Below are positions 17,885 to 25,983 of a stretch of DNA of 64,000 bases, piece by piece. The position numbers and the translations under genes are program-made. Numbering within the stretch: position 1 is the first letter of the stretch; each line of letters starts with the position of its first letter. The notes beneath the pieces were generated by a model that was given only the letters and a program-made list of their open reading frames with translations, had not been told where the DNA came from and did not search any database. Origin of the DNA: Lachnospiraceae bacterium 10-1 (GTDB lineage Bacteria > Bacillota > Clostridia > Lachnospirales > Lachnospiraceae); contig KE159799.1 of the NCBI GenBank assembly GCA_000403495.2, positions 660,782-724,781 of the forward strand, read 5' to 3'.

Positions 17885-18342
17885 ATGGCAAGAAGAAATT
17901 TAAAATATCAGTTTTTGCAAGCAATTAACTTCGAATCAATTTAATTCTTTATTCTCGAAATTGGAAAAGTGTGTTAATGCAAAATATCACTGTAATGTTA
18001 CATATCATTGTGATGTGATTCCTACAAGCTGCAAAAATGGTGGTGGAAAAATAAGAAATGTTATGTTATCGCAAAATGACTTTAAAATACTTATAAAGAG
18101 TACAAGTAACCAAAATCTGAAAAAAGCACTTACCCTATCTTATCATTTCGGGTTAAGAGCTGCTGAATGTGCAAAGCTGAAATTTGAAGATATCAAAAGT
18201 AACGGTATTTCCATTATAGACAGCAAAGGGAAAAAAAGCCGCTTCATTCTAGCGGAAACAGAAAAGCAAAAACAGATTTTAGAGCAGATAAAAGAAAGAA
18301 AGCAAGGAAGAATCTTCCATATTCAGCATGTGTTGGAAAAAA
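17885..18342 (+). pseudogene. Tyrosine integrase remnant A (internally deleted)
   Basis: The start ATGGCAAGAAGAAAT after AGAAAGGGGG gives MARRNLKYQFLQAI, the beginning of a familiar clostridial site-specific integrase, but the frame stops after about 20 codons. A second frame from about 17961 resumes much later in the protein: MLSQNDFKILIKSTSNQNLK, then LSYHFGLRAAECAKLKFEDI with the first catalytic Arg, then IDSKGKKSRFILAETEK. The central part and the C-terminal HxxR...Tyr box are missing. It runs without a stop into integrase remnant B, so an artificial fusion frame results. Confidence 0.7.
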
Positions 18343-19174
18343 ATGAAATTATGAAGAATAAAGAAATTTCAGAACAACACGAACAATTCTGTAAGATATG
18401 GCATGCAACAGACGGACGGTATAAAACAAAACTGCCCGATAAAAGTAAGTCAAATGGTAAAAAGATGATTGCCAAAAAATGCAGAGAGGACCTTGAAAAG
18501 TGCATAATTAAATATTACAAAGGTAGGCAAGAACAGAAAGCGAATCCCAGAACCATGAAAGCCTTATATCCAGAGTGGCTAAAATATAAGGCGGTCGATA
18601 CCTCAAAGGCAAATGCAACCAAACTACAGTGGGTATGGAATACTTATTATGCTGATTCAGAAATTGTGAACATGGACATATCAAGCATAGATGTAATCAT
18701 TATTAAAGAATGGTTTCTTAAAGTGATTAAAAAGTATGAACTTTCCAGTAGGAAGTGTAAGGAAATGAAATCTGTGGCAAATATGCTGTTGGATTATGCG
18801 GTAGAAAAACGATTAGTTTCTACTAATGTATCAAGGTGTGTTCATGGAATATCCAGTAAAAAGTTTACTGAACCACTTAAAAAGAAGTAACAGAGTAAGT
18901 ATATATTGATGATGAAGCGAAATTGTTTATTGAAGAAGCAGCGCGACACTACAAAAAAACTCATAATGTTGCTCGTTTAGCGATTTGCCTGAACTTCTCA
19001 CTTGCTTTAAGAGTTGGTGAACTCGTTGCTTTACGGACAAATGATTTTACGGATTCCTCTGTAAAAATAGACAGACAGGAAGTAAAAACCTATTATGTTG
19101 ATGAAAATAATATTTGTCATAGGAATGGGTATGAAATTTCTAGCCATACAAAAACAAAAATGGGGAAACCTTAG
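18343..19174 (+). pseudogene. Tyrosine integrase remnant B (Tn916-type, truncated and shifted)
   Basis: Contains an AP2-like arm-binding segment (TDGRYKTKLPDKSKSNGKKM), the SAM-like core domain (NMLLDYAVEKRLVSTNVSRC), then a frame change at about 18890 where a few nucleotides are rearranged. The second frame continues DDEAKLFIEEAARHYKKTHN and SLALRVGELVALRTNDFTD (first catalytic Arg) and ends at ISSHTKTKMGKP. The catalytic HxxR and Tyr nucleophile are absent, so it is inactive. It abuts the tRNA-Leu attachment site, the standard place for the integrase of a tRNA-targeting element. Confidence 0.75.
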
Positions 19175-19190
19175 TAAAATCAAGGTTTCC
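19162..19190. terminator. Hairpin between integrase remnant and tRNA-Leu
   Basis: A perfect 10-bp stem GGGAAACCTT / AAGGTTTCCC. It lies just past the tRNA 3' end on the minus strand and just past the integrase remnant on the + strand, so it may terminate either. Confidence 0.6.
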
Positions 19191-19205
19191 CACACCTTTA
19201 GCCAA

Positions 19206-19290
19206 TGCGGAAGATGGGACTTGAACCCACACGAGCGCATTGCTCACAAGATCCTTAGTCTTGCTCGTCTGCCAGTTCCGACACTTCCGC
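19206..19290 (-). tRNA. tRNA-Leu, anticodon AAG
   Basis: A full cloverleaf on the minus strand: acceptor GCGGAAG/CTTCCGC, a D arm with GGAACTGGCAGAC typical of tRNA-Leu, anticodon stem CAAGA/TCTTG with loop CTAAGGA (anticodon AAG), a long variable arm GAGC-AATGC-GCTC of class II tRNAs, and a T arm with TTCAAGT. The discriminator is A (19206); CCA is not encoded. Its last 21 nt double as the attachment site of the integrated element to its left. Confidence 0.93.
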
Positions 19291-19350
19291 TTGACTCACG
19301 TCACGAATGATATAATACCATCTAATAAGCAATAAGTCAATACCTTATTT

Positions 19351-20271
19351 CTACTTTTTTCTTCTCTCATTGGCTGCTTTTTTCAGTTCTTCCAATGCCT
19401 CCTCAAAACGCCTGGAGTACATAGTAGGATTCCCCTTGATCAAAGCTCTCTGATAAAAATCCTTTAATCGCTTAAACTGAAGGCGGTGTTCCTTTTCCAC
19501 TATATATCTGCTGCGCAATTCGGTAATTTCCTCTCGTACGTCCTCCATAAACTCAGAAGGATTGATTTTAATGCGTTCCTTAAAGGCTCCAAATCTTTCT
19601 TCTATGCTTTCCATCAAATCATCTATGCGCATACTGTTTTCCAGCTTTCGCATCTCTCGTTCATCATTGGCAACAGCAATAATTACATCCAGCCTCTTTT
19701 GAATACGCTCCATTTCCTGCTTTGCCTTTTCCAGGCCAACCAGAATATCCCGCAAATCCATTGCCGCCTTGAAAGAAAGGGTAAAATCAATAATAATGTA
19801 CACGGTTACAATCACTGTCACAACGTTTATCGTCATAGCAGGAATGAAAGAAATAATTTTTTCCACCACTTTATGTAAAAATTCTGTCATAAAGATGGTC
19901 AAAAAGCCCCATGCTATTGTGGAAGACAGGCAGATATGCCCTTTGTAATTAAATTTCTGGTTGGAGTAATCCCAATACCTTACTTTAAATAACGCTTCCA
20001 TAGCAACACCGGTCACCAGTTCCAGCACTGTAGCGCCAATGCAGCCTGCTATATAGGTTAGAAATATATTGTCCTGAAAAGGCATGGAAACTACCAGCAT
20101 CATAATTGCCCCGCTTCCATAAATAGGAAGAAAAGGCCCTCTCATAAATCCTCTGTTTACAAATTTTTTACTTCTTAAAGAAACATAGGCAGACTCAAAA
20201 ATCCAGCCAAAAAAGCAATAAAAGTAAAAGAAGAACAGCCACTTAATTATTGAATAGTGATACATTTCCAA
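19351..20271 (-). CDS. CmpB-type membrane protein (putative ABC-transporter type IV domain)
   Basis: A 306-aa protein with four or five membrane segments in the first 170 residues and a cytoplasmic coiled-coil tail (KAKQEMERIQKRLDVIIAVA onward). The N-terminal part fits the 'putative ABC-transporter type IV' family (PF06541, from memory): FFGWIFESAYVSLRSKKFVN, then RGFMRGPFLPIYGSGA and the HICLSSTIAWG region. Its transport role is unproven. It lies 19 nt after a CobW-type gene, so it may belong to the metal-related operon starting at 22402. Confidence 0.8.
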   Translation of the reverse strand: MEMYHYSIIKWLFFFYFYCFFGWIFESAYVSLRSKKFVNRGFMRGPFLPIYGSGAIMMLVVSMPFQDNIFLTYIAGCIGATVLELVTGVAMEALFKVRYWDYSNQKFNYKGHICLSSTIAWGFLTIFMTEFLHKVVEKIISFIPAMTINVVTVIVTVYIIIDFTLSFKAAMDLRDILVGLEKAKQEMERIQKRLDVIIAVANDEREMRKLENSMRIDDLMESIEERFGAFKERIKINPSEFMEDVREEITELRSRYIVEKEHRLQFKRLKDFYQRALIKGNPTMYSRRFEEALEELKKAANERRKK

Positions 20272-20290
20272 CTCCCTTTCTCATCCTTTG

Positions 20291-21220
20291 TCACATAAAA
20301 CTGATAATTTCCTCTTTGGGCGCTTTCGTCTGTTCCACGCTGACTGCCTTTAAAACCGGCCCCTCTCCGCCATAATCTGCAAAAAATTCCTTTACCACCT
20401 TAGCAGTCACCTTTACCCACTGCTTATCCCTTAATTTATCACTTTTTTCATATTCACATGCAAATCCCAAAAATGCCATATCGTCCGCACAGCAGGTCAT
20501 TGCCATACGTCCCGGCACAAAGTAGTCCCTGGGAAAATCTTTAGGTTTTAAAACCATTGCTGTAAACTGCACGTTTTTTCCTTCATACCGCTCCGGATTG
20601 TCCAGGCTGTCAAGGTACCAGATGCCGTATCCTTCATCATCCAATGCAATGATGGGAGCATTTAAATCATAGGGAAGATCCTCTTCAAAAATCTGGTTGA
20701 CTTCTCCTTCCGAATCTTCAAAAATAATCTCCGCCTGCTGATTAATCGCCTTTACATTTCTCTTATAAACGCTCAAATCCTCCACATCATCGCAACGGTT
20801 AAATATAATCATTTCCGATTTACGAAGCATTTCTGCAAGCAATGATCTCATATTTGTAAAGTACATGGGAAATGTGGACGCATCAATCGTTGTAATCTGC
20901 TGTTCTATGGTCCAGTGGAAAGGAAGCTTCATATTTTTAAAATTCCACATCCCATTGTATTCGATGATAATGCGCTCTGGCTTATACTTCTTTTCAAGCT
21001 CAATCAAATGGGAAGCATTAAACGCCTCTTCCTCATCAATCACTTCCATGTCCGTACGACTGCGTTTCAAAAGCACTTCATCATACTCGTTTTCCCCTTC
21101 TTCACAAACAATAAGAAGCGTTCTGCCCTTGAATTGAAAATAAGGCTGTCCCAGTGTATAGCAAATAAACTCTGTCTTGCCGCTTTCCAAAAAACCATTA
21201 ATCACATAGACCGGCTTCAT
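20291..21220 (-). CDS. CobW-type GTPase with C-terminal YcgQ/DUF1980-like domain
   Basis: A 309-aa fusion. Residues 1 to about 190 are a G3E/CobW GTPase: P-loop GFLESGKTEF, and IIIEYNGMW and IIFNRCD in place of the usual switch and NKxD motifs. The canonical CxCC metal motif of COG0523 is not present (VCEEGENEYDE stands there). The remaining third (YEGKNVQFTAMVLKP, then FVPGRMAMTCCADDMAFLGF) resembles the TIGR03943/DUF1980 domain of YcgQ, including the adjacent Cys pair. Both families are linked to zinc handling. It lies 24 nt downstream of the His-rich CobW gene, likely in one operon. The fusion is inferred from motif memory. Confidence 0.75.
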   Translation of the reverse strand: MKPVYVINGFLESGKTEFICYTLGQPYFQFKGRTLLIVCEEGENEYDEVLLKRSRTDMEVIDEEEAFNASHLIELEKKYKPERIIIEYNGMWNFKNMKLPFHWTIEQQITTIDASTFPMYFTNMRSLLAEMLRKSEMIIFNRCDDVEDLSVYKRNVKAINQQAEIIFEDSEGEVNQIFEEDLPYDLNAPIIALDDEGYGIWYLDSLDNPERYEGKNVQFTAMVLKPKDFPRDYFVPGRMAMTCCADDMAFLGFACEYEKSDKLRDKQWVKVTAKVVKEFFADYGGEGPVLKAVSVEQTKAPKEEIISFM

Positions 21221-21244
21221 TTTAATAACTATGCTCCTTTTCTT

Positions 21245-22402
21245 CTATTTTTCAAACAGCTTGGCCAAATTATCTTCTTTAAGCTTCGAGCCAATTACGC
21301 AGAACTTTCCTGTTACATCAGCCTTTCCTTCGCGCACATTGCTTTCTCCGGGCACATAGTCAAAATATACCCATCCGCCTTCTGTTCCCGGTACCATGCC
21401 CTTAGCACGAAGTACGAATCCATACTCCCCTTCCTTTTCAAGTTCTTCCAGAATATGTTCAATATCCGCTTTTCCATATGCTGCAGGTGTTTCCATTCCC
21501 CAGCTTGTAAACACTTCATCTGCATGATGATGACTGTGGTCATGTTCGTGATCGTGGCATCCACAAGTACAATTCTCCCCATGCTCATGATGGTGCTCAT
21601 GGCAATGTTCTTCATCATGATGATGCCCGTGACAATTCTCTTCATCATGATGATGCCCGTGGCAATGCGCTTCATCATGGTGATGTCCGTGGCAATACGC
21701 TTCATCATGGTGATGTCCGTGGCAATGTTCCCCGTCATGATGATGATGGTGTTCTTCCTCACTTCTATGAGCCTTCAATTCTGCCATCATTTCCGCTTCC
21801 AGGTCTTTAGCCCCTTCAATTGTTGCCAAAATATCCTTACCGTCTAAATCCTCCCAGGGTGTGGTAATAATTGTTGCCTTCTCATTGTGCTCTCTGATAA
21901 GTCCAATACATTGATTCAGCTTCTCTTCGGAAATATTTCCCGTACGGCTTAAAACAATAGTGCCTGCATGTGCAATCTGGTTGATAAAGAACTCACCGAA
22001 ATTCTTAATATACATTTTACATTTTGACGCATCCACCACTGCAACCGCACTGTTTAATGTCACTTCTTTTGTATCAATCACATCCTGTACCGCTTTCATC
22101 ACATCAGAAAGCTTGCCTACGCCTGAAGGTTCGATTAAAATTCTCTCCGGCTCATAGGTATGCATTACTTCCTTTAAAGAAGTTCCGAAATCACCTACCA
22201 GAGAGCAGCAGATACAGCCTGAATTCATTTCCTTAATCTCAATTCCTGCTTCTTTTAAAAATCCTCCGTCAATCCCGATCTCTCCAAACTCATTTTCGAT
22301 CAGTACTACCTTCGTATCGCTTAATGCTTCTGCCAAAAGCTTCTTAATTAATGTGGTCTTGCCTGCACCTAAAAATCCGGATACAATATCAATCTTTGTC
22401 AT
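21245..22402 (-). CDS. CobW/COG0523 metallochaperone GTPase with His/Cys-rich metal-binding insert
   Basis: A 385-aa G3E-family GTPase thought to insert or store zinc or a similar metal. It shows the P-loop GFLGAGKTT (residues 9-17), the metal-binding motif SGCICCSL (GCxCC type) near residue 65, and the DASK guanine-recognition region. Between about residues 215 and 295 is a His-rich insert built on CHGHHHDEx units, encoded by 30-bp tandem repeats and followed by a CTCGCHDH stretch. The C-terminal CobW domain follows (RAKGMVPGTEGGWVYFDYVP). It is the first gene of a probable three-gene operon with its own promoter (22466-22494). I could not find a convincing Zur box. Confidence 0.92.
   Translation of the reverse strand: MTKIDIVSGFLGAGKTTLIKKLLAEALSDTKVVLIENEFGEIGIDGGFLKEAGIEIKEMNSGCICCSLVGDFGTSLKEVMHTYEPERILIEPSGVGKLSDVMKAVQDVIDTKEVTLNSAVAVVDASKCKMYIKNFGEFFINQIAHAGTIVLSRTGNISEEKLNQCIGLIREHNEKATIITTPWEDLDGKDILATIEGAKDLEAEMMAELKAHRSEEEHHHHHDGEHCHGHHHDEAYCHGHHHDEAHCHGHHHDEENCHGHHHDEEHCHEHHHEHGENCTCGCHDHEHDHSHHHADEVFTSWGMETPAAYGKADIEHILEELEKEGEYGFVLRAKGMVPGTEGGWVYFDYVPGESNVREGKADVTGKFCVIGSKLKEDNLAKLFEK
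21601..21740 (-). repeat. 30-bp in-frame tandem repeat encoding the His-rich insert
   Basis: Units begin at 21601, 21631, 21661, 21691 and 21721 with period exactly 30 bp (ten codons). Each encodes a CHGHHHDExx variant; neighbouring units differ by only a few bases. Copy number could change by slippage, altering metal capacity of the chaperone without breaking the frame. Confidence 0.88.
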
Positions 22403-22425
22403 TTAAATACCTTCTTTCTAATTTT

Positions 22426-22442
22426 CCGCGCACTATGCGCGG
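22426..22442 (-). promoter_or_regulatory. GC-rich leader hairpin before the CobW operon
   Basis: A perfect 7-bp stem CCGCGCA/TGCGCGG with a 3-nt loop lies between the transcription start expected near 22458 and the ATG. No U tract follows, so it is more likely an mRNA stability or repressor element than a terminator. Confidence 0.45.
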
Positions 22443-22465
22443 ATTGCTTATGCTGCTAACGTACT

Positions 22466-22494
22466 ATTATAATAATTTAGCAAATATAAGTCAA
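22466..22494 (-). promoter_or_regulatory. Strong promoter of the CobW operon
   Basis: On the minus strand TTGACT (22489-22494) and a perfect TATAAT (22466-22471) are 17 bp apart. The -35 box overlaps the stop codon of the ArsC/Spx-like gene upstream. Confidence 0.85.
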
Positions 22495-22844
22495 ATATGC
22501 TCTTTCCAGTCTGCCTCCTTAAATCCAGGACACACATAATCCTCTGTGACAAGCAGCGGACGCTTCACCAGCATACCATCTGTGGCAAGCAGCTTTAATT
22601 GTTCTTCCTCGGACATAGAGCCAAGTTTGTCTTTAAGCTGCAGCTCCTTGTACAAGTTTCCGCTGGTATTAAAAAAACGTTTCAATGGAAGCCCGCTCTT
22701 TTGATGCCATTTTCTCAATTCTTCTACAGTAGGATTCTCCTCCTTAATGGGACGCTCCTCATATTCAATTTTATTTTCCTCCAGCCATTTCAATGCCTTC
22801 TGACAAGTACTGCACTTTCTGTATACAATCACTAAAGGTTTCAT
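22491..22844 (-). CDS. ArsC/Spx family thioredoxin-fold protein
   Basis: A 117-aa protein of the ArsC/Spx/MgsR fold, acting either as a reductase-like enzyme or as an RNA polymerase-binding redox regulator. The N-terminal CxxC motif is present (YRKCSTCQKALKWLEEN), followed by the family's ERPIKEENPTVEEL and later RPLLVTEDYVCPGFKEADW. The equivalent of the ArsC catalytic Arg sits in KRPLLV. ATG at 22844 was chosen; an ATG 12 nt upstream directly abuts AGGAGG and is less suitable. Spx proper is about 130 aa, so a YusI/MgsR-like role is as likely. Confidence 0.85.
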   Translation of the reverse strand: MKPLVIVYRKCSTCQKALKWLEENKIEYEERPIKEENPTVEELRKWHQKSGLPLKRFFNTSGNLYKELQLKDKLGSMSEEEQLKLLATDGMLVKRPLLVTEDYVCPGFKEADWKEHI

Positions 22845-22992
22845 CTTTACAGCCATCCTCCTTCACTTCAAAGTATTCTGCGCTAAATTGGTTTCTTCTA
22901 TAACAAAATATTCTCTCTATGACAGTTAATTATAACAAACTTTTTCCTTTACTTGAAGGGATAATTCGGAAAAATTTTTATAAAAAGGTAAA

Positions 22993-23019
22993 AGACGTTC
23001 TTTTAGGAAAAGAACGCCT
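22993..23019. repeat. Left target duplication of the IS1182-type element (hairpin)
   Basis: A 27-bp copy of a stem-loop (stem CGTTCTTTT/AAAAGAACG, loop AGG) identical to 24675-24701 and immediately outside the insertion sequence. Confidence 0.88.
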
Positions 23020-24539
23020 CAGACTGTAGACAAAGCGGCTCTGGTGCGTGTGCACCAGAGCCATTTTTCTTTTATGAAGTAAATTGCGTCTAAAACAGAA
23101 ATTCTGAAAAAATCTCTTGTCTCCAGAAGTCCTCTTTTCGCCTTGATCTTTGCCAGCTTTTTCAGATTCATGCATGCGTATGTAAGTCCGACTTTCATTT
23201 CCATCCGGGCTTTTCCATACATCTGTGTATACCGGAACCCATGATTCTCCTTTGCGGTCCCAAAGATTCTTTCTATGGTCTCTTTTCTGAGTGCATATAA
23301 ATCCTTCATTCCAAGTGTCTGGCGGATATCTTCACACATCTCCATGTATGGTTCCCAGATATGACGTGTCACAACCTTGATATGCTCCCTGCTTTCCGTA
23401 CACTGTGAAAGATACGGGCATTCTGAACAGGATGCTCCGCAGCTTTTATACTCCCTGTATCCGTCCCTGTTTGTTGTGCAGTATGTCAGCACTTTATTGT
23501 TGGGGCAGATATAACAATCATAATACTCATCATATACATATTCATATTTCTTGAAAAATCCCTCCTTGGTCATTGGTCTTTTGTAAGGCAGGAGAGGCTT
23601 GATCCCGTCATCTGTCAAAAGCTTTGCGATCGCCGGAGTTTTATAGCCTGCATCTGCAACCAGTGTTTCTATGCCGATGCCATTTATCTTGTCATACAGT
23701 CCTTTAAAAGTTCTGCTGTCATGCAGATTCCCGGGGTTAATTGTATAACCAAGAATCCAGCCGTTCTTATCACAGGCAGTTTCTATTGCGTAGGCAAATA
23801 CATTCTTGTGTTCCCCTTTGCGGAACCATCCGCTTTCGGGATCCGTAGTGCTGCAGTTTATTGTTTTGGTATCTTTGGGAAGGTCATCCGTGAATTCTCC
23901 AGGATCACCTCCAGCCGATGGCGTGCTGTCGTTATCATCATCGCCCTTATCATTCTTTTCTTTCAGAGGCTTCTTCCCATGGGCTTCCCTGTCTTCGGTG
24001 ATTTCCTTTTTTAACAGTTCCTCATAAAACAGAGCTTCTTCGTGGGCAATGCGCTTGTGCATCTTTTTGTTGTTGGCTCTTGCTTTTACATGAGTGGCAT
24101 CCACGAAAACCTCGGCAGGATCAACAAGTTTAAACTTATAACATTCCATCAGGATGTGGGAAAATATCTGTTCAAAAAGGTCAGTATCCTTAAAGCGTCT
24201 GGTGTAGTTTTTCCCGAAGGTAGAAAAATGAGGCACCTTATCCATCATATCCAAACCGAGAAACCATCGGCAGGCAACATTTACCTCGATTTCTCTGCAA
24301 GTCTGCCGCATGCTCTTAATTCCATAGAGATACTGGATGAAAGGAATCTTAATCAGCATGACAGGATCCATGCTTGGGCGTCCGTTGTCGTGCGAGTATT
24401 TGTCAATTACAAGATCATAAATGAAGTTCCAGTTAATTGCCTTGTCTATAATCCTCAGAAGATGATCCTGTGGAACCATGTCATCCATACAAAGGAACTG
24501 AATCTGTTCTCTCTTTTTGTCTGCATTCTGCGTCATCAT
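23019..24539 (-). CDS. IS1182 family transposase
   Basis: A 506-aa DDE transposase. Features include the N-terminal DUF772-type region (RPSMDPVMLIKIPFIQYLYG), the first Asp in VFVDATHVKARANN, the second in LVADAGYKTPAIA, a Cys-rich segment (CGASCSECPYLSQCT), and the C-terminal ERIFGTAKENHGFRYTQMYG with the catalytic Glu. The reading frame appears intact. The coding sequence ends inside the terminal repeat, and the third base of its TGA stop is supplied by the target DNA at 23019. Confidence 0.93.
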   Translation of the reverse strand: MMTQNADKKREQIQFLCMDDMVPQDHLLRIIDKAINWNFIYDLVIDKYSHDNGRPSMDPVMLIKIPFIQYLYGIKSMRQTCREIEVNVACRWFLGLDMMDKVPHFSTFGKNYTRRFKDTDLFEQIFSHILMECYKFKLVDPAEVFVDATHVKARANNKKMHKRIAHEEALFYEELLKKEITEDREAHGKKPLKEKNDKGDDDNDSTPSAGGDPGEFTDDLPKDTKTINCSTTDPESGWFRKGEHKNVFAYAIETACDKNGWILGYTINPGNLHDSRTFKGLYDKINGIGIETLVADAGYKTPAIAKLLTDDGIKPLLPYKRPMTKEGFFKKYEYVYDEYYDCYICPNNKVLTYCTTNRDGYREYKSCGASCSECPYLSQCTESREHIKVVTRHIWEPYMEMCEDIRQTLGMKDLYALRKETIERIFGTAKENHGFRYTQMYGKARMEMKVGLTYACMNLKKLAKIKAKRGLLETRDFFRISVLDAIYFIKEKWLWCTRTRAALSTV

Positions 24540-24674
24540 AAGTAGAAATACCTGCCTTGATTTGATACTTCTATTATATCAGAAAAGCCCCTTAAAAGCC
24601 GCAATAATACTCAATTTTCGGCTTTTATCATAGAAAAATCCCGCACAAAAGTGCGGGACTTTGTCTACAGTCTG
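23020..24674 (-). mobile_element. IS1182 family insertion sequence (1655 bp)
   Basis: Perfect 16-bp terminal inverted repeats CAGACTGTAGACAAAG (23020-23035) and its complement (24659-24674). The element carries one transposase and two hairpins guarding its ends (GGCTCTGGTGC/GCACCAGAGCC near 23037-23062 and CCCGCAC/GTGCGGG near 24640). It is flanked by 27-bp direct repeats of a stem-loop, in keeping with the long variable target duplications and hairpin preference known for IS1182 relatives. Confidence 0.92.
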
Positions 24675-24701
24675 AGACGTTCTTTTAGGAAAAGAACGCC
24701 T
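24675..24701. repeat. Right target duplication of the IS1182-type element (hairpin)
   Basis: An exact 27-bp direct repeat of 22993-23019. It lies 23 nt past the stop of the Fpg-like gene, so before insertion this stem-loop was probably that gene's 3'-end hairpin. Confidence 0.88.
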
Positions 24702-24724
24702 CTACATATCCAAATTCTCTTTTA

Positions 24725-25546
24725 TTACTCCTGACAATAAGGGCAAAAATAGATTGTCCCTCCTAAATAACTTGCTTTCTGTATCAGATTACCGCAGTAA
24801 GGACAGGGACCGCCCACTGTCTTTTTGCTAAGAAGTGTCTGATAGCCTCCCGGATTGTCAAATAAATCCTTTTCCGTATTCCTTCCTCCTGCTGCCAGCA
24901 TTTTGGAAAGAATTCCCTTTATAGCCTCATACATTCGCCTCCAGTCCTGCTCCATAAGAGTATTCAGCTTTCGCTTAGGATGCAGCCCAGCTTCCAGCAA
25001 AATATCCTGAAGCACACCATTTCCCAGTCCCGGAATCCGCTGTTTGGTTGCCAGAAATTCTTTCACAGAATTTTTACCGGAAACCTCCTCTCTCAGTTCC
25101 TTAAAATATTCATAGTCGAAATCCCCGGTCACCGGAAGCGGTTTCTCTTTCCCTACAAGATAATAAAAATTGTCATAAACTTCAGGATCAATCAAAAACA
25201 TAGAACCGTACATTGCGACAGTACAAATCAGGGAACTTCCATCTTCTAAAGTCAGCCTTGTCTGATACCGCTCCGGCAACTTCCGCCCCGGCTCATAATA
25301 ACGGATATTTGTTCCATCCCCTATTACAAAGTTCTTTTCCTCCAACTCTATTTCTATCATGCTTCCAATTCCTGCTGCCATGCCGATCCTTTTTCCCTTC
25401 ATCTGGTTTGCATAACCGGCAGGGTCTTCATGGTAAAATGCAAAGGAATGCTGGGTGTGCCCGGCTTCTGCCTCTATAATCTTCTTTCCCTTTACCGTAT
25501 CATTTAACTGTTTTGCAATTGTTATAGATTCAGGTATCTCTATCAT
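24725..25546 (-). CDS. Fpg/Nei family DNA glycosylase-like protein lacking Pro2
   Basis: A 273-aa member of the formamidopyrimidine-DNA glycosylase/endonuclease VIII superfamily. The H2TH region is visible (KEFLATKQRIPGLGNGVLQD, ILLEAGLHPKRKLNTL) and the C-terminal zinc finger has the spacing CPYC...CPYC. The N-terminus reads MIEIPES instead of the canonical MPELPEV: Glu3 and Glu6 are kept but the catalytic Pro2 is Ile. Lesion excision by the usual imine mechanism should fail, so it may bind DNA, act as a monofunctional hydrolase, or do something else. I know similar N-termini from Lachnospiraceae, so this is not a point error. Confidence 0.85.
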   Translation of the reverse strand: MIEIPESITIAKQLNDTVKGKKIIEAEAGHTQHSFAFYHEDPAGYANQMKGKRIGMAAGIGSMIEIELEEKNFVIGDGTNIRYYEPGRKLPERYQTRLTLEDGSSLICTVAMYGSMFLIDPEVYDNFYYLVGKEKPLPVTGDFDYEYFKELREEVSGKNSVKEFLATKQRIPGLGNGVLQDILLEAGLHPKRKLNTLMEQDWRRMYEAIKGILSKMLAAGGRNTEKDLFDNPGGYQTLLSKKTVGGPCPYCGNLIQKASYLGGTIYFCPYCQE

Positions 25547-25556
25547 CAGAAAACTC

Positions 25557-25835
25557 CTACTTTTCTTTCCATCTTAAAAGCGTGGAAAAATATGTCATTA
25601 ATCCCTCTTTTGCTTCTTCCACTGTTTTACTGCGCCCACCTTCTACTTCAAAGGGCGCACAAAAATCTGCCATTTCCTCCATTGTACAGTTTTGTGCAAA
25701 TTCTCCATCTTTATAACAATAGCAGCAATAAGTATCATTTTTACTGCCATCTGCATTTGTTCCAAACTGATCTTCCTTCATGGGCATTCCACAGCTCTGA
25801 CATATTTTCATATCTTTCATTTCCATCATATCCAT
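25557..25835 (-). CDS. Small zinc-ribbon protein
   Basis: A 92-aa protein with the 'putative zinc ribbon' pattern CQSCGMPM near residue 12 and YCCYCYKDGEFAQNCTMEEM near 36, fitting zf-ribbon_2 (PF12674). The C-terminal half (FEVEGGRSKTVEEAKEGLMT) is helical. AGAGGA lies 7 nt before ATG. It is 10 nt upstream of the Fpg-like gene and probably co-transcribed. Its role is unknown. Confidence 0.85.
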   Translation of the reverse strand: MDMMEMKDMKICQSCGMPMKEDQFGTNADGSKNDTYCCYCYKDGEFAQNCTMEEMADFCAPFEVEGGRSKTVEEAKEGLMTYFSTLLRWKEK

Positions 25836-25927
25836 TTTATTATCCTCTTTCTTTTATTTTTGTTTTTAAAGAGAGCAACCGCGGTTATTTGAATCTGCCT
25901 TCTTCTTATAGGATAACTATAACAGAC

Positions 25928-25955
25928 ATAATATGACATCAGCGTGTCATATTAT
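25928..25955. promoter_or_regulatory. Perfect palindrome upstream of the zinc-ribbon gene
   Basis: An 11-bp inverted repeat ATAATATGACA / TGTCATATTAT with a 6-nt centre in the 148-bp gap between the WYL regulator gene and the zinc-ribbon gene. It could be the regulator's operator or a hairpin at the end of the WYL transcript. No U tract follows on the minus strand. Confidence 0.4.
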
Positions 25956-25983
25956 TAAAAGGAAAATAGAATTATCGAAAAAA

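Noticed and set aside
21601-21740. Regular 30-bp repeats as a possible CRISPR array
   Set aside because: The repeats are contiguous without spacers, in frame, and encode the His-rich insert of a CobW protein.
20915-21847. 310-codon + strand open frame
   Set aside because: It is antisense to two CobW-type genes; the Met/Val-rich stretch is the mirror of the His-rich repeat and there is no ribosome site.
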